Assembly: GCF_910592395.1 (NCBI RefSeq)
Contig: NC_088311.1
Coordinates: 3,164,501-3,228,500, forward strand
Reading direction: 5' to 3'
Length of the DNA: 64,000 nucleotides
Source: Lineus longissimus
Lineage: Eukaryota; Nemertea; Pilidiophora; Heteronemertea; Lineidae
Shown here: positions 51,301-62,175 of the stretch, piece after piece
Position numbering within the stretch: the first letter of the stretch is position 1
Layout of the letters: each line of letters begins with the position of its first letter
Program-made: the position numbers and the translations under genes
Notes under the pieces: generated by a model
What the model was told of the DNA's origin: nothing
Databases searched by the model: none
What the model saw: the letters and a program-made list of their open reading frames with translations, nothing else

Positions 51301-54300
51301 AGTAGTTCTTCCAGGGTTAATTCACAGGTTTTCTTCGGTGGCGACGCGATATCAGTCAAGAAATAATCTAACTTCGTATTGCATTCATTACAGCCCCTGG
51401 GCGCTGGTCAATTTGTTTTCGCTGGAGATAATGTTTGGCGGAAGTAATTAGCCAATCAACTATCGGGTTTTGTATCTGTATCAACAGGACGGAATTAGTT
51501 GAGCCTGAACGGATTCGTGAATGAAAGGGAGATGGGGAACGGGAAAAAAACTTGTCAAACAGAACCAGCAGCATCGTAGGACACTAACTTGCCATCCATC
51601 AAGAAATGTCACAAAGTGCCACATCTCTTCGGCCCCAGCCTGGTACAACCACGCACCTCCACGTGAGATCACGTGATATATGGGTGGGCAATTGCTCAAG
51701 TTGATGCCTGGACAAATTCGCAGTTTGGGATTAGGTCACCAACTCAAAGCTCAGACAATATGACAATTCAGAGTACACAGCTTTACAATGAACACGAAAG
51801 GTTTATGCGTTCAAAGGGTTAAAAAGACGAGGTAATCAATACGAGCCGCGGTGATGTTGGGCGTGAATCCTGCCGCTCCATCCGCCATCTTAATCAACCT
51901 CCAATCAGCAAACATCAAATATGGAACTCCCGCGGTCACGAACATTTAGGTCATTAACGATTCACCAACTGGAGCAATACGACAGAAATGCTCTATTTGA
52001 CTGTTTCCTGCACTGAACAGAACATCGCAAATATACAAGGCAGCAAAAAGACAATCTCATTGAAAGAACTGTTTCACAAAACAGAGAAATAACATGACAG
52101 GCTACAGTAAACTCCATCACCAACCAACTCAGAATCAGTCAAAAACAAGAGGACTACAATTTCTTTGAACTACTTTTTTGACATGTATTCAAACAACTCA
52201 CACAAATACCTGCTGCCACAAGCATCTTCAGAATCAGTATGAATAAAGTTGAACCAAAGTCGAAATTGAGAAGGCGGCGGTAAACTTTGAAAAAAAAATT
52301 TCCGACTCTTTGGTGACGATGATTACCTTGTGCTAGAAATCAAAATGGCTTTGTCTGCAGAAAATCGTTTTATATAAATAAGGTAATTTAAAGCCTTTCT
52401 CTATCATTTCTGCGTCATATTCTTCATAATGCTGTCTTTGAAACCTGGCGTGTTTTATTTCAGAGAGATGTTCTCCAATTGATTTTTGTTTACCACTGAT
52501 ATGACGTCTGCTTGTGAAGTAAATGTCAAGGTCAAACACCAAGGCTTGAATAATTCTACTTTATTTAGGTTTTCAATAGTTTTCTCTTGAATCTTTTTGT
52601 GCATTCAAATTGATATTGATTCTGTATTCTTGGTCTGAAGTGGGAGGAAATACTGATATCGATTTGACTTTTATATTTGAAAATCTGTTATATGACACCA
52701 ACATATTAACCTTTTGCAAGTTGTAACTTTACTGTTCATTTCAATGTCATATTTCAGGGTTAATTTCAGTGTTCTATATCTCAAGGTTATATTTCAGTAT
52801 TTTCGCAATGCTGATGGTGATTTGACAATCACATTGGGTATACTACACAGGCATGGTTTTCCAAGGCGCCACAGCACAGCCAATTCGTTCTTCGCACACA
52901 ACACTCAACCTTTACTTCTTTCACAGAAAGATCAAATAACAAACTCTTGGCGTCTCCTTGAAACAACTTCCAACAAGAAGACAAGAAGACGATGTCAAAG
53001 GGCCTTTGAACACCCTACACAGATGGGAAACCTCCTTTGTATAGTATATTATTCTTAATCATAATGCATCACACATCCTTTGCTTCTGGCAAACTGAAAA
53101 ATCTGCACAAAACCCGGATTGGTAGCTTAGACATTTCTTCCAATACTCTCGATAGACGAGCTCGATTCCCATTGAGATATTTGTTCTTTTGGTCGAAACA
53201 CCCTGGGGTTAATAGACTATAGATCGAAGAGGTAGAGAACTACAAATGAACCAGACAGGGCTCACAGCTGCTTCAGACAATTATTGTCCGAGATCTTTTC
53301 GGATGAACCGTTCCAGCTTCATTGTGGTCACGAATGAGATGGTTATGGTCTGTTTTGAATAGAGTTAGACAATGATATAGACCATACACCATGCTCCTTG
53401 CATGCCTGGAGAGTGTCCTGAACAATACAAGAAGGAGATTAAAATTCGGATTTTCCTCTTGTTCGAGTGCAGAAAACTTAACAAAATCCCTGTTGCATTC
53501 ACTTTTCGCGAAATCATAAGTGCCAAGCTTAAACATGTTAAAAGGAGGAACTATAACCACAGCAAGAATAGCAAGAACATTGACGCTTCAAAGCCATGGT
53601 ACAACTGGTTGTGCTCGATATTCGCCTTCCTTGTTGGCCCCAGGTGAAACACAAACTATTGGGATTGACTTTTCCAAATATCTTGCCTCTAGTTGGATTA
53701 AGGGATATTAGACAGTGCTGTGTTGTCATGGAGATTTATGCCTTGATGATAGAGTCTCCACTATACATATTTGTATCTTCTTGGTTCTAGATGTCACCGT
53801 ATGGTATAGTTTTATAGGTATATGAAAGTCACACTGGAATCAAAATGGCCACTATCTCCATTGGTATATATGATGAAGGTCACACTGGAATCAAAATGGC
53901 CACTATCTCCATTGGTATATATGAAGGTCACACTGGAATCAAAATGGCCACTATCTCCATTGGTATATATGATGAAGGTCACACTGGAATCAAAATGGCC
54001 ACTATCTCCATTGGTATATATGATGAAGGTCACACTGGAATCAAAATGGCCACTATCTGCATTGGTATATATGAAGGTCACACTGGAATCAAAATGGCCA
54101 CTATCTCCATTGGTATATGATGAAGGTCACACTGGAATCAAAATGGCCACTATCTGCATTGGTATATATGAAGGTCACACTGGAATCAAAATGGCCACTA
54201 TCTCCAGGTCACACTGGAATCAAAATGGCCACTATCTCCATTGGTATATATGAAGGTCACACTGGAATCAAAATGGCCACTATCTCCAGGTCACACTGGA

Positions 54301-57300
54301 ATCAAAATGGCCACTATCTCCAGGTCACACTGGAATCAAAATGGCCACTATCTCCATTGGTATATATGAAGGTCACACTGGAATCAAAATAGCTCGAGAT
54401 CTGTGTTGTATGTCATGAGGACATACACTTTCTCCTTCCGACACATTTGTGTCTCCCTGCTTCTAGATATCATCATGATATATGCATTAGACTTTGAAGT
54501 CATAAGTTTTGGTATACAACACAGGTTCCACCATGGTTTAATTTGGGGGGGAAGAAATTTGCATAAAAGTTTAATACCAGCTGTTTTCAACACTCTGTTG
54601 TTCCACTAATGAAAAAGCCATTTGTAAAAAGTTCCGAAATAAACCCCAGTGGAAATATTCTGCTGCAATTCTGAGTTGAATTGCATCTCTAGCTTGATAT
54701 CTTCCCAAGATCCATCAAATATTGCCAACTATCGATCTCTTATAAAAGTACATTTTGTCGGCTAATGTCGGGTAAGGACCAAGGGGATTGGGATTCCAGA
54801 CAGGTTGAATGCAATAGATCGAAAACAGACCCGATCAATTCCTCATGGACTTCATAGCAAATGTCATATCTGTCGATTTGTAACGTAGATGTCGAATGGA
54901 GTCCAATGGGACCAGGACATATCTTATGCATAACAGCAATGAAGTATTGCCCTCTCGGTAGTTCATGAGGATCACTGCTGCTGATTTATGCCAGAACTAT
55001 GGCTTTACAATCTTAGAAATAAAGCCAATGATATACTGTATCTCAACAATTAGAAAGACACACATTCCCAGTTGTTGTAAATGGGCATTTCAAGCATAAG
55101 GAAACCAATGCCTTTTGGACTTGAAGAGATGAGATTTTGGAGAAATTCAAATTTGGCACATGTTTATGACCGGTATAAATATCAAGTCGATAATGCTCTC
55201 TTTCCTGGCTTAAAGTTGCAACCAGCTAATGAAAACTGGAAAACTCTAATTGAGTAGCGTGCGTAAATCCACTCAGCAAGTGGGCGTGATTCTTCGATCT
55301 ACCAATTAGTGTCCATTACGACAAGGTTTCTCTGCAAAGCATAAAATAGTCTCCCCGACACATGAACAGAAACCATATAAGCACCACCTGTCACTCACAG
55401 TTTACTTGAAATGCAAAATAATGCAGGTTTGATGTTCGATGCTTGATTAAGTTGTCGGAGGGCTTTACGCACAGATTTTTCTTAGGCTTCTCATTAATGA
55501 TATGATTGATTATAATCAGAATCCAACGTGTGCAGTTTTAATGAATAGAGTCAAGTGCACCCAAACTTAGTCTTAATTACTACTGTTGCCTTACAATATT
55601 CCCCACTGTTATTATATTGTACTTGATAGTTCCGATGACTTTGGACCCAGCGGGTAAATATTGACAGAATTGATAGATTATATTAACGGCATCAATCACA
55701 AGACTGATAATGACCAGATGAAATCAACAGGCCACAACAGGGATTGATCCAGTTGAGGAGCTCTAGCCATTTCCTAGTTTTTGCCCAATAGAGTTCTGAA
55801 AGCATTTTGTTTGGAACCATGCGAGCTTGGGAACTGGAGGGGATGTAATAGCACTCAAGTAAATCAGGTGTTTTGAGGGAAGGAGATGAGAGTGGTGGAG
55901 GTACATGTGATGTGTTGCAATCCTGCAAGCTGAGATTGGAAGACATGTGTGGGCTAAACTTTGGGTAGGATTGGTGCATTAGGCTTCTTCAACAACCAAT
56001 CTAAGGGAGACAACTCCATAATCAAACAAGTGATGCTTTGAGGAGCCAACCCCTCCACACTTGCCTTATGGCTACCGGCTAACAACCTGTTCCATAGCTA
56101 TAGAACTGTTACTGAACAAGCTTGGAAAACCAATCATTCTCGGAGAAAAAGCGGCAGCATTTTCACTGACGGGAAACAAGTGTTCATATCAGCGGAATTA
56201 ACAAGTTCTTCAGGCACATGCCATGCCTGATTGATGAAACTAGGAAAAAAATCAACTGCCACTCAAATCCTAGGATTATAGGGAAACCAGAGTAATGTCA
56301 ACCGAGTTGTGATACTTGAATAAGTGATCTTTCTTCGCAATATTTGGAAGAAATGAATATAGACATTGTTACCCTAAGCGAACCCGGCCATTAAGGAACG
56401 AATCCCAAATCTTTTGAGTTTCTAATTGGGGGGAATGGAGGGTTCCCCGTCCCTCCCACTGGGGGAATGGTACACTCAAACCAGCATGGCTTAAAAATTA
56501 ATATCACAAGCTGCAATTACCTGACCCAAACCTCCATCGATCCAAGGCAAAACAGTTCACAAACACAATTACGCAGAACTCATTTATGGTAGGTCCACGA
56601 GCACTGGAAAGGACAAACACTTTGAAGTTGATAGGATCGGAAAATTGGTTTCCGCACAATGATACTCAAGGCGCTACAACGGTGAAATTATGACTATAAA
56701 ACCACATATCAAACAGACGGAGGATATTAATAGATAATGCAATGTGAGGTTGCTTTGAGAGAGGATCACACAAATTAACTGTACGTTCGCGAAACAGCAC
56801 TGTAGTGCAATGCACACGCATTTCTGGGTTACTTGGCGTGAAACTAGCTTCTGGAGCACTATAAAGTATAAAGATCAGTTTCTTTATGCCCAAGCTTCAG
56901 CCGCTTCTAAGTTTATTTTGCCAAGGGGATCATATTCATAAAGAACACAATTTTCACTAATTTTCATGATGTCCTTATAATGAATCCAAATGGAAACTAT
57001 ATTCATCATCTAGGACTGACAATAGTAGTTGACCCAGTCTCCAGAGGGACAACAAGGGAAGGTGTGGGGTTCAATTCTCCCATTGGCTGATATAAGTGGC
57101 CGAATAGCCCAAACAGGATATACAATCTAAATTTCATCACTTCTGCATTGGTTGAAGGCAGCACCCCAAGACACCACCCCGGAATGGATTCTAGAAGATA
57201 TCAGGCACCATAGGCCTTTGTAGATATGCAATGAAATTGCTCGCCTAAATGGAACCACAGCCGCAATCACTGATAAACAAGTCAACCACGCTGCAACTAG

Positions 57301-60300
57301 GTCAATTTCCAACAAATGGGCCACCTTCCGTCAGACGCGGGCATCCTATCAACCCTGGTTGACTCCATTCGGGATCAATAACTCGGAACCCAAGGTCATT
57401 GGTGACTGCATCACTGATGATACCGAATAAAACCAATAGAACAGATGAAATAGCGCTACGCTAATTGTATTTGTATGCACTCTGCTCGCAATAAACGTTC
57501 AATCTGGTTGTTGCCAGTAACGTTAAGCGCGTAGCGAATAATTTGCTAATAGTTGAGAAGGTCAGAAGTTCAAAGAGGCTGGAGAAAGTATTAGGCTTAC
57601 CGGCAAAAGGGAGGATAAAATGATATGAGTTCATTTAAGCTGTCTGAGGCAATGACTTGATGTAGTTTGGCATCTGTTAGTCCTGCCAAGTCAGTTATCT
57701 TCTAACCAAATTTCCTAAAGCGCACCGCCATTTCGCGATAAAAAAAAGTAGACTGCTGCTGCCAAAACGCGGCCCTGTGTATGATACATGCACGCCCCGT
57801 GCTATATTGCAGGTAAAGAGTAGTATTGAGGCAAGTTTAGAATATAGGTCTAAACTCTCAAACACTAGAGTACACATTCCTTCTTGTCAACAACGCAAAT
57901 GTTGCTATTCATCAGTACCTCCATGCTTGTTGACAACCGAAACACTGACCGACACTGGATGAATACAAACCCAGATAGGGCATTGTTGGCAAGATAATCT
58001 CCATCATTACGTATCAGCGTCCCTTCAATCGACACAAAATGGTGATGGAGCATTCATCTATCTTCCATTTCTTCTGACCAGCATGTCAATTTCCTCCACT
58101 AATATGACAACTATATGACTGTGTTGCAATATCCCCAGACACACCGCCTAATGTCCGTCAGATTTATTTCTTCGAGAGGTCATTTGCTCAGACTGTATTA
58201 AGTTACTTCTGCTTCCACCTTCGGTAATGTTCACTTGGAAGATGGCGTACTACGAATGACTGAGCAGGCATTTCCGCTGCAGCTTTCATCGCAAGCACAA
58301 AGGAGTCGTTCTACGAGTATAAGACACAGCTAGAGGGAAAAACATTCCATTTTTACAATAAAACATTTGTCCATTAACAATCGGTTGCCTTTAGACATGA
58401 TTCGAGAAGATTTGTTTGAAAATGTCATCAGCCAATGAAAAATAGCTCAGAGCGTTTGAAAGTGTCGGCTTTGCTCATCTCAGGCGAGACCTGCCAGACG
58501 CTCTCCAAATGAAGCAAATAATCCATCAAATTATTGCCCGATTACTAATGTCACTAAATGATAGGAAATTTATTCCAATATGGATTTATCCCGACTGAGT
58601 TTTATTCACGAGGCTCGCTTCAGAGGAAATCATTGAGAAAGGTTTCGCCAAAATCGGACATATTTCCAATACTATTTTTCCAATGCTGTCTCATATTTCT
58701 GGCCATAGGCATTTCACCATTGGAACGATGCATTCGGATGAATTATGCCAGTTTTTATATTTCAGTGATGACATATGTCAATTTGTTCAGAAATGTAGAC
58801 GTAGACCAATGCAAGATGTTACAAAAAGTCTCAGATGTAGCTGAATTTAAAACATTTGCTTTGGGCAGGTCAACTCAGGGGAAGGTATGTGCAGCATTAA
58901 GATTTTGACAAACGGACAAAATGAGCCAAGGGGCAATGAACGTAAGATTGCCAACATATAGCCTTAAGCGCCATCACGAAGGTGAATTTCTTTCATCTCC
59001 GCTGAATGCACACCAGTATGATCAGCTGGTGGTGCGTCCTACGTTGATGAGCTATCTTTATTGTGTCGCCCCTTACGTTTCCGCACGGCTGCACTATTCA
59101 TGACGGCTTGGTTCATTTCTCCCACATTGATGCGGCGATGTTCCAGCGGATACCTTATGGCAATGGCCAATCAGGTTGTTTGCGCTAATTTGCGTTTCTA
59201 CTTCAGTGCGTCTTGATTAGGCTTTGGATTTACAAGCATAATTGCGCAATGACAGCAGAGTTTTTCTGCGCTCTTGCTGGATCTTGACCGGACGCCTACG
59301 AAATATCAAATCGGTAACACCCTTTATCAAGCAATGGCCATAGGCCCCTGTTAAGCCAAAATTGTGACAGAAACAGTACTTTTGTTGAAAGACATGATGA
59401 TCTTCTCATTTATCCTGAAGTGTTGTTGGTAAGAGAATAGATAGAGAATACGAAAGATGACGTTACCCTTCCACCAGACCTTACACTCATGTTACTAGAG
59501 TAATCATTACTTCAAAGAGAGCACAACAGTGATGCTGGTCTAAATGAGTATGCGATGGCTGATGGAACTAATTATGCAAGCCTCGTTACCCAAGCATCAG
59601 GTGATTCTTCTTTGTTTATCTCTTTGTCAGTTGACTTTGAAGTCGACAGTTGACTGGTTAGTAGTTTTTGCTGATAGTCAATTTCTTTTGATGTTGCCGA
59701 CAGTGTGTATTGTAATGGAACGCCTCGCTCTTCAGACGTGTCAAAGGAGCGCACAAGAATCACACGTTAGACTTTGTCTCAAACTTTCAAGAAACAACAC
59801 CAAGTTACAAACAGATGCAAGTTCTTAAAATTTCATCAATAACACAAACAGACACTAGTCTTAAAAGGGTGCTGAGGAAAGCTCTATAGGAGTCAAATTG
59901 TTGAGTGTCCAGGTAAAAAATAAGCAAAATGCAATATGCACCGAAACGCAAAAGAGTTTTACAGAGATTTTCGCCAATCACAAATCCACCGAGTTGTGAA
60001 AATATTGTGGTTAACATTATTCAATGAAATGCGAACATCCATAAGATTGCAATTGGATGCCTGCATTGAATGAAATGTTAAACCAAATAGCGTCTTTAAA
60101 AAGTTTCCATTCGGAATGTGAAGTCACATTCTATCAATACTGTAACAGATCAAGATGTTTACGGATCGACTTGAATTTCAATCGCTGAGTAAGCGGAGAA
60201 TTTGCATTAATCTGGGCTAGGATTTCTAAAAGGTGCAGCAGACTTGTAACGTCGCGTCAACAAGACCTGGCTTTTTAATTTTAAGCACATTGTGAGCCTT

Positions 60301-62175
60301 TTTAACCATCTTTTACTTCGAAGAAAACGACAGAAAAAATTTTTCCCCAAAAATATTTCACTTTAACTTAGTGTGCTGATCTTGGAGATCTTTTGGTTCA
60401 CTAGGTACCCTTCTTTTCCTGCTGTGTGTTACTTGAACCACAGTTAACTCGCTCATTCGATTATCTAATTCCAATATCTGTTGAACAGATTATTCTGATT
60501 GTTCACCGCTACTGCGGTTCATGATCAATGTTTTTGCGACATTTTCTGGTTGTCTCTATTCTCCATCTGCAAGCTTCTGTGCCTTTCTCTGCAGGGCAAA
60601 ATCTTGGAAACAAATTCTATGCAGAACTTTACTATCATATATCACTGATATCTTAACCAATCAAGTGTTATGACAGAGACTTGAATATCAATTGCAGCTG
60701 AGGTGAGCAACCTGAGTAAATTTGCATAAATCTAGGTTCAAATGTCTCAAAGGTAAATCAATCTTCTGTTATAGAGGAGAGATTGAATAGCAGATCTCTG
60801 CTGATTTAGGAAAGAAGCGAATACTGAAATCACAAGCTGATAGCAGCATATTGCCTGGAGCGGCCACAACGCTCTTTAGCAGCCGTGATTCCTACAAGAC
60901 AGTTTAGGTTGGCATGATCTTTCGTAAATTACCAAAGCTTTTGACGAGACCATTCTTTGGAAAGCTCTCGATAAGCACTCTGTACAATTTCTGAGTCTAC
61001 TTACCCTCCCTCTAGGTTCATAAGGGTAAGGTAAAATGGGCAAATTTCGCCCCTGTCTTTGTTTTTTCCTATATCTTTTCTTACCTTTGTTTGGCCTGTG
61101 TATATCTCATCAAGTATGGAAGCATTTTCTGGGGAGCACCTGAGCCGAGGACGGTGGCGCCGGGGAGTCCGGTGAAGACTAGCAAATCGAAGACCACATC
61201 GAGGTTTATTGTTGTCACTTGATTCAAGTGCTGGAAAGAGGATCGATACCAAATATAGACATTGTCCATCAAAGAGCAAAGCTTCCTATTATAAGCAGCC
61301 TGTTGGGTGGCAAGCTGGACCAGTGGGCACGAGAAAACTGCCAGGCTGACCCCACCACAAACACATGGTAAGAAGAGCATAAACAAGTCTATCTCAGGCT
61401 CAAAATTTCTCTTCTATTTCATGTGTGATATATTCTTGTTGATGACAGCAGCTGACACTGGACCCAATGCTACCAAATTACACTGTTTGGTCCCATGTTG
61501 AAGACTGCTGACGCGTAACCAATACTACTCCATTTACAATGTACCCGTATTAAATATTGATTTGAGAAAATGGGATGCTTCAGAGTTCACTAATGACCAT
61601 CAACATGGCTGTGAACCAGTTCTATGGTGCAGGCTGGTTTCCTGTAGCATCAAAACTGGCATTGTGCACACTTTTTAAACGATTTTTGCAACAGAGACGT
61701 GGCAGGACTTCGAGAAGAGATGAAACTGACTTTACTTCCTGACCGTCATGTAACGACGTTATGTTTTTTGAATGAATAGTGACAAATGTTAAGAGTTTTT
61801 TTAACCATTTCACCACAGAATAGTAGATTAGTTGATTCCCTGGTCCATTTAGTTGTTATACTCACATTCTATTAACTTATAATCAGCATCTGAGAGTATG
61901 CTGTGACGCCGGTCTTTGGCTATGTCTGGTCGGTTTCGTACCACAACATCTCCTGCAAGAACAAGACATATACTGCATGCATGTAAACTACAATGTACCC
62001 AACTGCTACAAGAATGTGATTGGAATCTGCAGAACCAAAGATAAGCATCGAAAATGCGAAAAAAGCTTTTTCGAAAACTTTACAAAACCTTCTAGAATTC
62101 TTGGCGTGACTTACCTAGCATACGAACATAGAGAGCATTCTTGTCAGTTTTTTCAAATGAGATCCCACCTCGCCT
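35205..62175 (-). CDS. PDE7: PDE7-type cAMP phosphodiesterase (start exon not found)
   Basis: Eleven minus-strand exons, all GT-AG and in phase: 62175-62115, 61952-61866, 61230-61085, 51151-51088, 50828-50733, 42328-42228, 41401-41270, 40985-40812, 40147-39985, 39593-39513 and 36373-35205. They give 757 residues plus stop. The order follows human PDE7: [41 protein letters not shown], then the class I catalytic domain and a long tail. PDE7 enzymes hydrolyse cAMP to AMP with high affinity and end PKA signalling. Metal-site motifs [10 protein letters not shown] and ALKCADICN are intact, as is the Gln before GF (KIQSGF). The first exon joins in phase 0 at 62175 and must lie upstream, perhaps outside the window. 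Whether this is a PDE7A or PDE7B orthologue or ancestral to both cannot be told. Confidence 0.95.
39513..42328 (-). CDS. PDE7: PDE7 catalytic-domain exons
   Basis: Exons 42328-42228, 41401-41270, 40985-40812, 40147-39985 and 39593-39513. The first holds the PDE signature [20 protein letters not shown] (catalytic His region). The second holds [13 protein letters not shown] (metal-binding His-Asp). The third holds SVLENHHWR and [13 protein letters not shown]. The fourth holds [15 protein letters not shown] (metal-binding Asp) and [15 protein letters not shown]. The 81-base fifth exon encodes [17 protein letters not shown] and ITSVAKIQS, including the Gln that orients the purine in PDEs. It is easily missed because it forms no long ORF. 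Confidence 0.95.
44746..44857. repeat. 14-bp tandem repeat, 8 copies
   Basis: The unit GACTGGACTATAAA starts at 44746, 44760, 44774, 44788, 44802, 44816, 44830 and 44844. The period is exact, and the last copy breaks off after GACTGGACTA. Degenerate copies flank it (TAACTGGACTTTTA before, CCGGACTACATGTATAAAGA after). It is likely to vary in length. Confidence 0.95.
48365..48760. repeat. Imperfect tandem repeat, unit about 136 bp, three copies
   Basis: Units start with GAAGG(A/T)GAACC-like sequence at 48365, 48501 and 48636. Each holds GCTCTG(C/T)(G)CAAGAAGTAG, ATCAAAACTATA, GCCAATG(T/C)(A)CTTTTGG and CCAATATAGATTTGCTT. The third copy is degraded. Short open frames on both strands follow the repeat and are not taken as genes. 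Confidence 0.75.
50733..51151 (-). CDS. PDE7: PDE7 exons before the active site
   Basis: Exon 51151-51088 (64 bases) encodes [20 protein letters not shown] and joins in phase 1 to exon 50828-50733 (96 bases), which encodes [20 protein letters not shown] and [12 protein letters not shown]. These match the start of the PDE7 catalytic fold (VGNWNFDIF, GLIEYFHLDMMKLRRFL in human). They sit between two large introns, 9.9 kb upstream and 8.4 kb downstream. Confidence 0.9.
51152..61084 (-). other. PDE7: PDE7 intron, 9.9 kb
   Basis: The largest intron of the gene. It contains the 13-copy minisatellite at 53822-54392. I found no coding exon, and open frames are short. Large early introns often hold regulatory sequence, but no specific site can be named. 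Confidence 0.6.
53822..54392. repeat. Minisatellite, 13 copies in two length classes
   Basis: The core CACACTGGAATCAAAATGGC starts at 53830, 53881, 53929, 53980, 54031, 54079, 54128, 54176, 54210, 54258, 54292, 54326 and 54374 (the last is partial, ending AAAATAGC). Spacings are 48-51 bases, or 34 where the CATTGGTATATATGAA part is missing. The 51/48 difference is an extra ATG triplet (TATATATGATGAAGG against TATATATGAAGG). Long open frames here on both strands are products of the repeat. Confidence 0.95.
61085..62175 (-). CDS. PDE7: PDE7 N-terminal exons
   Basis: Exons 62175-62115 (61 bases), 61952-61866 (87 bases) and 61230-61085 (146 bases). They encode [20 protein letters not shown], then [10 protein letters not shown] with [10 protein letters not shown], then a basic stretch ([12 protein letters not shown]) ending [11 protein letters not shown]. 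Human PDE7A has [20 protein letters not shown] at the matching place. The RRGAI motif of human PDE7A1 has been reported to bind the PKA catalytic subunit like a pseudosubstrate; here the motif reads RRGGI. Ser38 in RRHSI is a possible PKA site. Confidence 0.88.

Noticed and set aside
53812-54392. Repetitive open frames encoding [10 protein letters not shown]-like or [12 protein letters not shown]-like units
   Set aside because: They arise from the DNA minisatellite, run on both strands and several frames, and have no upstream gene structure.
59539-59660. A coding-like stretch reading [20 protein letters not shown] on the plus strand
   Set aside because: It is only about 40 codons between stops, has no clear splice acceptor or matching partner exon, and I do not recognise it.
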